A stretch of 43,606 nt of DNA from Rhodocyclales bacterium. GTDB lineage: Bacteria; Pseudomonadota; Gammaproteobacteria; Burkholderiales; Rhodocyclaceae. Within the stretch, counting starts at the first letter, position 1. The number at the start of each line of letters is the position of its first letter. Where the stretch lies: contig PQAF01000024.1 of assembly GCA_003105015.1 (NCBI GenBank), forward strand, positions 1 through 43,606, written 5' to 3'. The notes under the pieces were generated by a model, which did no database searches, was not told the origin of the DNA, and saw only the letters and a program-made list of their open reading frames with translations. Made by a program: the position numbers and the translations under genes. Below, piece after piece: positions 35,027 through 43,606 of the stretch.

Positions 35027-36137
35027 GATGTACACGAGTGGCCGCGCCGAGCTGTATGTCGGGGGCGCGATTTATGGTGGCTGGCTGCGCGTTACGGTAT
35101 CCCGCTCCATCGAGCAGATTGCCGGCGGCTTCGAGTTGGAGGTGACCGAGCGCTGGCCGGGCCAGTCCGTGAGCCGCCCAATCAAGCCCGGTGAAAAATG
35201 CCAGCTCAAGCTCGACGGCCAAACAGTCATTACCGGCTACGTCGACGACTCCGAACCGGAATTCAGCAGCCAGGCGCATAGCTTGTCTGTGAGGGGGCGC
35301 GATGCTACCGGTTACCTGGTCGATTGCTCGGCGATTCACAAGACCGGGCAGTGGGCAAACGCCCCGCTGGACCGTATTGCTCGGGATCTGTGCGCGCCGT
35401 TCGGCATCAAGGTCAAGGTTGAAACCGATGTGGGGGCAGCGCTGCCCAGCTTCAACATCGAGGAGGGCGAAACAGTCTTCGAGTGCATTGAGCGCGCGGC
35501 CCGTTCAAAGGCCGTGCTGCTTGTGTCGGACGGCGAAGGCAGCCTGGTTATTACCAGGGCTGGTACGCAACGCCGCAATGCTACGCTTGTCGAGGGCGAG
35601 AATATTCTCGCGGGAAGAGGGCAATTCAGTTGGAAGGATCGATACTCGGTCTACACGGTCAAAGGGCAGGAGCGCGGCTCTGATGAGTTCTACGGTGAAC
35701 ATGCAGCCAGTCCCTCAGCCACCGTGCGCGATGACGCCATTACGAATTACCGCCCACTGATCGTGCTATCCGGGTCCCACGGCGCTGGCGCCACGCTGCG
35801 CGACCGCGCCGAGTGGGAACGCAACGTGCGCATGGGGCGCGGCAATCGCGGCTCGATCACCGTCCAGGGCTGGCGAGATAGTTCAGGCGCGCTCTGGCAG
35901 CCGAACACCTTGGTCGCGGTCACTTCGCCGATGCTGTGGCTTAACGCGGCGGAGATGCTGATCGTCGGTTGCACCTACACGCGCGATGAAAACGGTACGC
36001 GCACGGTCCTTTCCATCGCGCGCCGCGAGGCGTTCGACCTGGTTGCCGGCATTGGCCGCTCGAAGCTCTCTCGCAAGCTCAACGACAAGGAGCTGCGCGA
36101 GAAGAAAAAGAAGGGCGACGACTGGAGCGCTGTATAG
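35019..36137 (+). CDS. Baseplate hub protein (Mu Gp44/P-like)
   Basis: A 372-residue protein of the Gp44/P baseplate hub type: N-terminal beta domain (YTSGRAELYVGGAIYGGWLRVTVSRSIEQIAGGFELEV), GQTVITGYVDDSEPEFSSQAHSLSVRGRDATGYLVDCSA, and the C-terminal MLIVGCTYTRDENGTRTVLSIARREAFDL, ending in a Lys-rich tail. In Mu the hub trimer sits between tube and spike. ATG at 35019 was taken; 35028 or a TTG at 35013 is possible. It is the last gene of the element: the spike and later baseplate genes are absent. Confidence 0.85.
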   Translation: MTEMYTSGRAELYVGGAIYGGWLRVTVSRSIEQIAGGFELEVTERWPGQSVSRPIKPGEKCQLKLDGQTVITGYVDDSEPEFSSQAHSLSVRGRDATGYLVDCSAIHKTGQWANAPLDRIARDLCAPFGIKVKVETDVGAALPSFNIEEGETVFECIERAARSKAVLLVSDGEGSLVITRAGTQRRNATLVEGENILAGRGQFSWKDRYSVYTVKGQERGSDEFYGEHAASPSATVRDDAITNYRPLIVLSGSHGAGATLRDRAEWERNVRMGRGNRGSITVQGWRDSSGALWQPNTLVAVTSPMLWLNAAEMLIVGCTYTRDENGTRTVLSIARREAFDLVAGIGRSKLSRKLNDKELREKKKKGDDWSAV

Positions 36138-36370
36138 CTGGATCAATATAGTTAGGTTCGGGGGATCTCCCTGACGAGGCGATAGGCGCTGCGCGAGTGT
36201 CGGTCATAGCGCAATGCCTGCCTGCCCCATGACCGAAAGTCGCCTGGCGGAGGTTCCTTTCTTCCTCCCGCCGCCTGGCGGCGCCCTTAGGGTGAGCGTG
36301 ATTGAGTGTCAGAGCGCCAAGAGCGCCGGAACACCTGTCGGCCACTTGATCACCGGCCGTTAATTTTTCG
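36138..36370. other. Non-coding right part of the Mu-like element
   Basis: About 230 bases without a supportable gene. It contains an inverted pair CGGTCAT (36200-36206) / ATGACCG (36229-36235) and a direct pair CGCCTGGCGG at about 36241 and 36271. No promoter was assigned. Confidence 0.4.
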
Positions 36371-36373
36371 CCT

Positions 36374-36434
36374 CATTTGGCACTGATTTGCGCGAAATTC
36401 GGTTTCCGGAGTCTTTTCGACTTTTTTCCGGAGT
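36374..36434. mobile_element. Right-end motifs of the Mu-like element
   Basis: CATTTGGCACTG (36374-36385) and two copies of TTTCCGGAGT (36403-36412 and 36425-36434) exactly 22 bases apart. All are reverse complements of the left-end motifs. A 22-base step is the spacing of the adjacent R1 and R2 transposase sites in Mu. The element would then end near 36450 (CTTCCTGACA), just before the groES promoter. Confidence 0.65.
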
Positions 36435-36478
36435 TGTTTGCTTCCTGACATTTTTGACGGCCGACATCCGGCGTACCC

Positions 36479-36508
36479 CTTGAATGTCTCGACAAATATC
36501 CCTATTAT
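36479..36508 (+). promoter_or_regulatory. Overlapping sigma70 and sigma32-like promoters of groESL
   Basis: TTGAAT (36480-36485), 17 bases, TATTAT (36503-36508) fits sigma70. CTTGAA (36479-36484), 15 bases, CCCTATTA (36500-36507) fits a heat-shock sigma32 promoter on the same bases. Confidence 0.65.
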
Positions 36509-36534
36509 TAGCACTCGTTAGCAGTGAGTGCTAA
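36508..36534. promoter_or_regulatory. CIRCE operator (HrcA binding site)
   Basis: Perfect CIRCE: TTAGCACTC (36508-36516), nine bases, GAGTGCTAA (36526-36534). HrcA repressor binds this element and releases it on heat shock. It overlaps the -10 box and transcription start of groESL. Confidence 0.97.
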
Positions 36535-36611
36535 TGCAAGTTTTTGGGTCACCTTAATGTGAGCGTTCGCTCACTCTCGTCAAATTCGATCTGTAGAGAG
36601 GAGATAACTCT

Positions 36612-36905
36612 ATGAAAATTCGTCCTTTGCATGACCGCGTGATCGTCAAGCGCCTCGAAGAGGAACGCAAGACGGCCTCCGGCATCGTCATTCCCGACAC
36701 TGCTGCCGAGAAGCCCGATCAGGGCGAGGTCATGGCCGTCGGTCCCGGCAAGCGCGACGACAACGGCAAGCACATCGCCCTCGACGTCAAGGTCGGCGAC
36801 AAGGTGCTGTTCGGCAAGTACGCCGGCCAGACCGTCAAGGTGCAGGGCGAGGAACTGCTCGTCATGCGCGAAGAAGACATCATGGGTGTCGTTGAAGGCA
36901 AGTAA
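36612..36905 (+). CDS. groES: Co-chaperonin GroES
   Basis: The 97-residue lid of the GroEL chamber. Visible features: [31 protein letters not shown] with the mobile loop (about residues 17-32), and C-terminal [15 protein letters not shown]. Ribosome binding site GAGAGGAG lies upstream in a 5' leader beginning at the CIRCE element. groEL follows 24 bases after its stop. Confidence 0.98.
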   Translation: MKIRPLHDRVIVKRLEEERKTASGIVIPDTAAEKPDQGEVMAVGPGKRDDNGKHIALDVKVGDKVLFGKYAGQTVKVQGEELLVMREEDIMGVVEGK

Positions 36906-38602
<1,697 letters not shown>

Positions 38603-38613
38603 GGGCAGGATGG

Positions 38614-38643
38614 AACGGGAGGAAACCCAGGTTTCCTCCCGTT
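38614..38643 (+). other. Second hairpin downstream of groEL
   Basis: AACGGGAGGAAAC (38614-38626) pairs with GTTTCCTCCCGTT (38631-38643); no U tract follows, so this looks like an mRNA-stabilising hairpin rather than a terminator. Confidence 0.7.
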
Positions 38644-38666
38644 ACCCACCTTCCTTCCAAAGACAG

Positions 38667-38688
38667 ACCCCGCTTCGGCGGGGTTTTT
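38667..38688 (+). terminator. Intrinsic terminator of groESL
   Basis: ACCCCGC, TTCG tetraloop, GCGGGGT, then TTTT: a classical rho-independent terminator. Confidence 0.92.
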
Positions 38689-38730
38689 CCTTGATGAATG
38701 ACAAGCTTTTTCGAGATTCGGGCTGCGTGT

Positions 38731-38745
38731 TATAGTGATATCACT
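38731..38745 (+). promoter_or_regulatory. -10 box overlapping a 12-base palindrome
   Basis: TATAGT (38731-38736) is a likely -10 hexamer and overlaps the perfect palindrome AGTGATATCACT (38734-38745), a possible operator 25 bases before the next start. A convincing -35 was not found. Confidence 0.5.
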
Positions 38746-38770
38746 AAAGTAGAACCAAAGGGAGATGTAA

Positions 38771-39577
38771 ATGGACTTAAAGGCCGTTTACAAGAAAACC
38801 CAAAAAGGTCTGGAGGAGATGGCCCAGCGCACCGTGCTCGGGATGCGTGAACGGACTCTTCTCGTGATGGTGGACGGCAAAACGACCGCCGCCGAACTGC
38901 TTGCCAGGGCGCAACACATGCCCGACCCGCAAGGGCTGCTGGCGAAGCTGATCGAGGGCGGTTTCATTGCGGCCGATGCTTCTGCCGCACCTGCGACAGC
39001 AGCGGCATCGGCGCCGGCAGCCGCCGCGCCGCAGGACCAGCGCATCATGCAGGACACCATGCGCTACGCCGAGCGCTTTCTCGACGAGGTTCTGGGCCCC
39101 GAAGCCGACCTGCTCGCGGAGGCCATCGGCAGGTGCAAGACCATGCCCGAGTTGCGCACCCGGCTCGAAAAGACGCGCGACGCGATTGCCGGGATGGGAA
39201 AGAAACGTAGGGCCGAGGAGTTCTGGGCGAATGTCGAGGCCCGTCTCGAAGGCCGCCCGCCGCCGGCCCCCGCCACGCCGGCAGTTCCTCCTCCCGCGCC
39301 GGCTGCCAGTCCGGCGCCGCCGCCTCCCGTCCAGCCAGCACCTGCTGCGCAACCGCAGCCTTCCGTCCAGGAGGCGGTCCGCTTTGCCCGGCGCTTCGTC
39401 CTCGATGCCTTGGGGCCGCAGGGCGACGCACTGGTCGAGGCCATCGAGAAATGCAGGACATTGCCGGAATTGCGGCTTGCGTTGGGAAAGTGCCGGGATG
39501 CCCTGCAGGTGGGGGCTGGAAAACGCAAGGCCGAGGAGTTCTGGAGCGGCGTGGAACAGCGCCTGCCCGAGGCCTGA
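38771..39577 (+). CDS. Protein with a duplicated domain, function unknown
   Basis: A 268-residue cytosolic protein. Residues 1-65 form a domain (MAQRTVLGMRERTLLVMVDGKTTAAELLARA) that looks like a winged-helix-type segment. Then come two copies of a 65-residue helical unit, about 96-160 and 200-266. Each has R(F/Y)A-R/E-RF, a (V/A)LGP(E/Q)(A/G)D segment, A(I)G/E-x-C(K/R)T(M/L)PELR, a helix, then K(R/K)xAEEFW and V(E). A Pro/Ala-rich linker separates them. I recognise no family. The start has AGGGAGATG just upstream. It follows groESL but has its own promoter-like region. Confidence 0.8.
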   Translation: MDLKAVYKKTQKGLEEMAQRTVLGMRERTLLVMVDGKTTAAELLARAQHMPDPQGLLAKLIEGGFIAADASAAPATAAASAPAAAAPQDQRIMQDTMRYAERFLDEVLGPEADLLAEAIGRCKTMPELRTRLEKTRDAIAGMGKKRRAEEFWANVEARLEGRPPPAPATPAVPPPAPAASPAPPPPVQPAPAAQPQPSVQEAVRFARRFVLDALGPQGDALVEAIEKCRTLPELRLALGKCRDALQVGAGKRKAEEFWSGVEQRLPEA

Positions 39578-39748
39578 GCCAGACGACACCTGGAAAAAAA
39601 CGGCAGGGAGCGGAGCGATGTGACCTTGTCCGCCCCCCAGGGCATGCCGGCGCTGCCGGCCCGCCCCCTAAGACCGAGTAAAAGGAGAACAGCGGAAACA
39701 GGCTAAACTGGGAGGCTTACAGTTGCCTTACACCGCGCCGGTTTTCCC

Positions 39749-40420
39749 ATGCACATCCTGCTTGCCGAAGACGATCGCATTATTGCCGACGGATTGTTGC
39801 GCACGCTGCGCAAGTCCGGCTACGCCGTCGACCATGTCGCCAATGGCAGCGATGCGGACGCGGCCCTGCTCTCGCAGCAATTCGATCTGTTGATCCTCGA
39901 TCTTGGCCTGCCCAGGCTGAATGGCATCGAGGTTCTCAAGCGCCTGCGTGCGCGCAAGTCGCCCCTGCCGGTGCTGATCCTCACCGCCGAGGACGGCCTG
40001 GAAGATCGCGTGCGCGGGCTGGATGCCGGCGCCGACGACTATCTCACCAAGCCCTTCGCCCTGCCTGAACTGGAAGCGAGGGTGCGCGCGCTCACCCGGC
40101 GCGGCACGGGCAATCCGACGAAAATCGAATTCGGGCCGCTGACCTATGACCAGACCGAGCGCAGCGCCAGGCTGGATGGCCAGGCCGTGGATCTTTCCGC
40201 GCGCGAACTGGCCCTGCTGGAGATCCTGCTCCTGCGCGCCGGCCGCCTGGTGAGCAAGGAGCAACTGGTCGACCATCTCTGCGGCTGGGGCGAGGAGGTC
40301 AGCACCAACGCCATCGAGGTCTACGTGCACCGACTGCGCAAAAAGCTGGAAGACAGCGGGGTGCGCATCAGCACGGTGCGGGGCCTCGGCTACTGCCTGG
40401 ACCGGCCCAATGGCGCTTAG
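39749..40420 (+). CDS. OmpR-family response regulator (TctD/QseB-like)
   Basis: A 223-residue two-component regulator. The receiver domain has the acidic pocket (AEDD at residues 6-9), phosphoacceptor D51 (LLILDLGLP) and K101 (LTKPF). The C-terminal winged helix contains LSARELALLEILLLRAGRLVSKEQL and VEVYVHRLRKKLEDSG, the DNA-recognition part. The sensor kinase gene overlaps its 3' end by 11 bases. Target genes are not evident. The 170 bases upstream hold no gene. Confidence 0.95.
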   Translation: MHILLAEDDRIIADGLLRTLRKSGYAVDHVANGSDADAALLSQQFDLLILDLGLPRLNGIEVLKRLRARKSPLPVLILTAEDGLEDRVRGLDAGADDYLTKPFALPELEARVRALTRRGTGNPTKIEFGPLTYDQTERSARLDGQAVDLSARELALLEILLLRAGRLVSKEQLVDHLCGWGEEVSTNAIEVYVHRLRKKLEDSGVRISTVRGLGYCLDRPNGA

Positions 40421-41885
40421 CGACCGGCTGCTGCGGCGCCGGCAGGACGAAGGCGAACGCCAGTCGGTTTTCGGCGAGATCCTCGACTGGATGCTGATGC
40501 CGCTGCTGCTGATCTGGCCGCTCAGCGTGATCCTCATCCAGGGCGTGGCCAACAGCATTGCGGACGATCCCTACGACAAGGCCCTGGCGGAGAATGCCCT
40601 GGCCATTGCCGGGCTCGTCAGCGTCAGCGGCGGCCGGGTCAGGGCCGACATCTCGGCCCAGGCGCGCAGCCTCCTGCAGCGTGACGAGTTGGACATCGTG
40701 TACTTCCAGGTGCTCGGCTTCCGCAACGAGCTGGTGGCGGGCGAGGCCGCCATCCACTGGGTCGAACCGCCCCTGAAGATCGAGACCGGCAAGCCTTATT
40801 TCCGGGACGACGAGATCCACAGCGAGCCGGTGCGCATCGCCTATCTCTACCTCAAGCCGCAACCCGACAAGGAGCCGATCCTGGTGCAGGTGGCCGAGAC
40901 GCGCAACAAGCGAAACGCCCTCTCCTCGCGCATCATCTCCGGCGTCACCCTGCCGCAGTTCGCCGTGATTCCGCTCGCCGTGCTGCTGGTGTGGTTCGGC
41001 CTCTCCCGCGGCATCGCGCCGCTGAACCGGCTGGGCCGGTCGATCCGCCGGCGCCTGCCGACCGATCTCTCGCCGATCCCGACGGCCGGCGTGCCGGAGG
41101 AGGTCAAGCCCGTCATCCATGCCTTCAACGACATGATGGCCCGCCTCGAGCAGAACCTGCAGGCGCAGCAGCGCTTCATCGGCGATGCTGCGCACCAGAT
41201 GCGCACCCCGCTAACCGGCCTGAAGATGCAGACCGAACTGGCGCTGACGGAGACCGACCCGGAGAACATGCGCATCCTGCTGCGGCAGATTGCCGAGAGC
41301 ACCGACCGTGCCGCCCACCTCATCAGCCAGCTGCTGGCCCTGGCGCGTGCGGAATCCAGCCATGAGAAGACCCATGCCATCGAGAGCGTCGATCTCGAGG
41401 CGGTGGCGCGCGAAGCGACGCAGGAATGGCTGCCGGCCGCCATGGCCAAGAAGATCGATTTCGGCTTCGAGGGCACCGGCTGGCCGCTGCAGGTCAGCGG
41501 CAACCCGCTGCTGCTGCGCGAGCTGGTCGTCAACCTGATCGACAACGCCGTGAAATACACTCAGGTCGGCGGCCGCATTACGGTGCGCACCCGGGCGGCG
41601 GAATTCGCCGTCCTCGAAGTCGAGGATGACGGGCCGGGCATTCCGGAAAACGAGCGTGATCTGATTTTCGAGCGATTCTACCGAGTGCTCGGCAACGAGG
41701 CGCCGGGCAGCGGCCTGGGGCTGGCCATCGTCCGCGAGATCGCCGAGCTGCACCGCGGCAGCGTGCAGTTGAAGCCCGGCCCGGGCGGGCGCGGCACGCT
41801 GGCGCAGGCCGTATTCCCGCGCCGCCGCTTCACCGTTTCGGCGCTGCTGGCGCAGCAGCCGGAGAAATTCCAGCCAACCTTGTGA
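40410..41885 (+). CDS. Sensor histidine kinase (TctE-like)
   Basis: A 491-residue membrane kinase. Two transmembrane helices (about 27-47 and 181-199) flank a periplasmic domain of the TctE 2CSK_N type (VANSIADDPYDKALAENALAIAGL near its start), which in relatives senses carboxylates. A HAMP-like linker follows, then the phosphorylation box with H262 (DAAHQMRTPLTGL), N box (NLIDNAVKYT), G1 (DDGPGIP), F and G2 (GSGLGLAIV). It shares translation with the regulator gene. Ligand unknown. Confidence 0.94.
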   Translation: MALSDRLLRRRQDEGERQSVFGEILDWMLMPLLLIWPLSVILIQGVANSIADDPYDKALAENALAIAGLVSVSGGRVRADISAQARSLLQRDELDIVYFQVLGFRNELVAGEAAIHWVEPPLKIETGKPYFRDDEIHSEPVRIAYLYLKPQPDKEPILVQVAETRNKRNALSSRIISGVTLPQFAVIPLAVLLVWFGLSRGIAPLNRLGRSIRRRLPTDLSPIPTAGVPEEVKPVIHAFNDMMARLEQNLQAQQRFIGDAAHQMRTPLTGLKMQTELALTETDPENMRILLRQIAESTDRAAHLISQLLALARAESSHEKTHAIESVDLEAVAREATQEWLPAAMAKKIDFGFEGTGWPLQVSGNPLLLRELVVNLIDNAVKYTQVGGRITVRTRAAEFAVLEVEDDGPGIPENERDLIFERFYRVLGNEAPGSGLGLAIVREIAELHRGSVQLKPGPGGRGTLAQAVFPRRRFTVSALLAQQPEKFQPTL

Positions 41886-42194
41886 TCAGCAAACGGGCGG
41901 CAGTCCGCTCATCACGCACAGCTCGCGCTTGACCCAGGCCAGCAGGATCCAGACCCAGAACAGCAGGAAGAAGGCGACGAAAGGCAGGTGCTTGTCGATG
42001 ATCACCTTCGGGGTGATCCAGCGGCAGACCTTGATCACCGGACTGGTGATGATGAGGAACAGCTTGTAGACGAAATTGGTGTGGCGCCGCCCGCCCGCCA
42101 GCAGGGCCAGCACGCCCTGGCCGATCAGGGCCAGCAGGCCCACCTCGACCAATGCGCGCAGGACGGAAACAAGGAACAGATCGATCTGAGTCAT
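41886..42194 (-). CDS. Small YggT-like membrane protein
   Basis: A 102-residue protein from the ATG at 42194 with two or three transmembrane helices (about 5-30, 46-60 and 68-88). The loop between them (SPVIKVCRWITPKVIIDKHLPF) resembles the YggT layout, but the similarity is only patterned. Its stop is adjacent to the kinase stop (convergent), and its start is 35 bases from the divergent TPR gene. Confidence 0.6.
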   Translation of the reverse strand: MTQIDLFLVSVLRALVEVGLLALIGQGVLALLAGGRRHTNFVYKLFLIITSPVIKVCRWITPKVIIDKHLPFVAFFLLFWVWILLAWVKRELCVMSGLPPVC

Positions 42195-42229
42195 GGTATT
42201 GTCTTGGCCTTCCGATTCGAGGTGCTGCA

Positions 42230-42844
42230 ATGGATTTTGAACACTTCCGCCATTATGCCCGCGGCTGGCTGCTGCATTTCTTCGGCCAGGAAGAAAAAGC
42301 CTTCAATGAATATGCCGCCGCTTATCGCCTGCGGCCAAATAACGCAAAAGCCGCCTGTAGCCTGGCTTTCATCGCCGCCCGCAGGAAGGAGTACGACGTC
42401 GCCGACAAGTGGTTTGTCGAGGCGTTGCGTCTGATGCCCGGCGATGCCGGCATGCATTTCAACCGCGGCTACGTGCTCGATCAGGGTGGCCGGCCGGCCG
42501 AGGCCATCGGCGCCTTTGGCGAAGCCGTGCGACTGAACCCCGCCCTTGACCTGGCCTGGTACGGCCTGGGCATGGCGCAGGCCCGGTTGGGCGAGCATGC
42601 CGAGGCCGCCGCCGCCTTCGCCAAGGCCGCCGAGCTGCAGCCCATGAACGGCGAGGCTTTCTACCAGTGGGCCATGGCCTGCCACCATGCCCACCAGCCC
42701 GACCAGGTCACCGTGATCGCCAAGCGCCTGGCCGGCTTCGAGCCGAAGCGCGCAATGAAGCTGATCAAGGATGCCGAACGTCCGGACCTGCGCCATCTGG
42801 TGCCTGCCGAGGTGCAGGAGTTCTTCGAAACCTACCGTTCGTAA
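42230..42844 (+). CDS. TPR-repeat protein
   Basis: A 204-residue cytosolic protein with about four tetratricopeptide-like repeats. Recurrent A-x3-A/Y-x-LRP-type elements are visible (NEYAAAYRLRPNNAKAACSL, EALRLMPGDAGMHFNRGYVL, EAVRLNPALDLAWYGLG, KAAELQPMNGEAFYQWA). Such proteins serve as protein-binding scaffolds; the partner is unknown. The start at 42230 gives MDFEHF, with a GAGGTG ribosome binding site. The promoter shares a 35-base gap with the divergent membrane gene. Confidence 0.85.
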   Translation: MDFEHFRHYARGWLLHFFGQEEKAFNEYAAAYRLRPNNAKAACSLAFIAARRKEYDVADKWFVEALRLMPGDAGMHFNRGYVLDQGGRPAEAIGAFGEAVRLNPALDLAWYGLGMAQARLGEHAEAAAAFAKAAELQPMNGEAFYQWAMACHHAHQPDQVTVIAKRLAGFEPKRAMKLIKDAERPDLRHLVPAEVQEFFETYRS

Positions 42845-42849
42845 CCCAA

Positions 42850-42907
42850 CTCTTTTTTTGAGGGCTCCCGCAGTCCTCAAAAAAAGAGCCCGCCAATCGG
42901 CGGGCTC
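42850..42907. terminator. Overlapping bidirectional terminators
   Basis: On the minus strand GAGCCCGCC/GGCGGGCTC (99-907 and 86-94 of the 42.8-42.9 kb block) with four loop bases is followed by seven T, a classical terminator for the symporter gene. A second perfect stem, CTCTTTTTTTGAGG (42850-42863) with CCTCAAAAAAAGAG (42875-42888), shares three bases with it and lies just after the TPR gene. Confidence 0.88.
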
Positions 42908-42941
42908 GACAAGGGGGTTTCCCCCCTCCTCCTCGTAGTTC

Positions 42942-43606
42942 TTAGCGACCGGACGTGTCGATGTCGCCCGCCAGGTTCGGGTAGCGGACGTGGTCGACCA
43001 GCTCCTGCACTTCCTTCGACGGCGCCGGGGAAATCAGCGAGCCGACGATCACGCCGATGAAGCCGGCGGGAATGCCGAAGATGCCCGAAGAAATCGGGGC
43101 GATGTCCCACCAGAGCGGGGCATTCACGCCGAAGAACGGGTAGGTCAGGTACATGTAGTAGCCGCAGACGAACAGGCCGGCCGACATGCCGATGATGGCG
43201 CCGAGCTTGTTGGCCCGTTTCCAGAACACCCCTGCCACCAGCGCCGGGAAGAAGCCCGAGGCCGCCAGCGAGAACGCCGCGCCGACCAGGAACAGGATGT
43301 TGCCCGGCTTGAGCGAGGTGACGTAGGCAGCGAGCAGGGCGACCACCAGCAGCAGGCCCTTCGACACGGCGATGCGGCGCACCGTCGGCGCGTTCGGGTC
43401 GATCATCTTGTAGTAGAGATCGTGCGAGAGCGCGTTGGCGATGGTCAGCAGCAGGCCGTCGGCGGTGGAGAGCGCCGCCGCCAGGCCGCCGGCAGCCACG
43501 AGACCCGAGATCACGTAGGGCAGGCCGGCGATTTCCGGCGTGGCCAGCACGATCAGGTCGCCGCCGATGGTGAGTTCCGCCAGCTGCACGATGCCGTCCT
43601 TGTTGA
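42942..43606 (-). CDS. Sodium:solute symporter, SSS family (5' partial)
   Basis: C-terminal 221 residues of an SSS-family transporter; the frame is open to the right window edge. Helices and the SSS signature-like segment are visible: SGLVAAGGLAAALSTADGLLLTIANALSHDLYY (the sodium-binding Ser/Thr helix) and PGNILFLVGAAFSLAASGFFPALVAGVFWKRAN. The pattern and the C-terminal VQELVDHVRYPN recall the acetate/cation symporter subgroup found with small DUF4212 proteins, but that neighbour would lie outside the window. The substrate is not proven. Confidence 0.88.
   Translation of the reverse strand, partial: NKDGIVQLAELTIGGDLIVLATPEIAGLPYVISGLVAAGGLAAALSTADGLLLTIANALSHDLYYKMIDPNAPTVRRIAVSKGLLLVVALLAAYVTSLKPGNILFLVGAAFSLAASGFFPALVAGVFWKRANKLGAIIGMSAGLFVCGYYMYLTYPFFGVNAPLWWDIAPISSGIFGIPAGFIGVIVGSLISPAPSKEVQELVDHVRYPNLAGDIDTSGR

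Larger units (their letters stand above)
24104..36450. mobile_element. Mu-like transposable prophage element, lacking head genes
   Basis: A block of lower-GC genes in Mu order: repressor, Ner/Cro-like protein, DDE transposase, MuB-like ATPase, GemA, Gp27-like protein, Mor, protease I, tail assembly chaperone, tape measure and Gp44-like hub. Inverted motif pairs bound it. Large terminase, portal, major capsid, tail tube, sheath, spike, fibres and lysis genes are absent, so it cannot make a full virion alone. The right limit of 36450 is an estimate from Mu-like site spacing; no clear 5-base target duplication was found. It sits between a diguanylate cyclase gene and groESL. Confidence 0.8.

Noticed and set aside
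36079..36345. Minus-strand frame at the right end of the element
   Set aside because: Overlaps the hub gene and has no motif or ribosome binding site; treated as non-coding.
36451..36455. TTTTT as the target duplication of the Mu-like element
   Set aside because: No matching five bases were found next to a plausible TG start on the left side, so a duplication cannot be claimed.

Overview
The window is chromosomal DNA of a high-GC betaproteobacterium. Gene content (UbiD, a TctDE-like two-component system, groESL under a CIRCE operator, NAD-linked formate dehydrogenase, a respiratory heme-copper enzyme with its copper pump) and many palindromic intergenic repeats suggest a Rhodocyclales-type respiratory or denitrifying relative. 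That taxonomic placement is inference.

Layout. 1-3939: a heme-copper oxidase/NO reductase-like subunit I (5' end outside the window) and a P1B copper ATPase. 4038-11432: a one-carbon detoxification block, with adhC and fghA, divergent gfa, then fdhB-fdhA, a two-gene NAD formate dehydrogenase with a fused NuoE/NuoF-like beta subunit. Together they take formaldehyde through S-hydroxymethylglutathione and S-formylglutathione to formate and CO2, yielding NADH. 11413-18798: housekeeping and unknown genes (GNAT acetyltransferase, small secreted protein, RhlE helicase, YegS-like lipid kinase, secreted coiled-coil protein with twin CX3C motifs, ubiD, a DUF4870-like membrane protein, a phosphoribosyltransferase). 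18805-22478 (minus): a tightly coupled operon of dacB/PBP4, a small membrane protein, and a papain-like protease fused to an alpha/beta-hydrolase-like domain. 22506-23825: a PAS-PAS-GGDEF diguanylate cyclase.

About 24.1-36.45 kb is a Mu-like transposable element of lower GC. It has a repressor and Ner/Cro-like switch, MuA-type DDE transposase, MuB-type ATPase, GemA, a Gp27-like protein, two small unknowns, a Mor activator, a short protease I, a coiled-coil protein, an unknown, a tail assembly chaperone with an apparent -1 frameshift extension, a tape measure and a Gp44-like baseplate hub. Its reading frames are open and overlap, but large terminase, portal, capsid, sheath, tube, tail fibre and lysis genes are absent. 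Matching inverted motifs near 24104-24145 and 36374-36434 mark its ends. It sits immediately upstream of the groESL heat-shock promoter.

36.5-43.6 kb: groES-groEL with a perfect CIRCE, a protein built of two copies of an unrecognised domain, a TctD/TctE-like regulator-sensor pair, a small membrane protein, a TPR protein, and the C-terminal part of a sodium:solute symporter (minus strand, running off the window).

No rRNA, tRNA or CRISPR array was recognised. All family names come from reading translated sequence; no database search was run.
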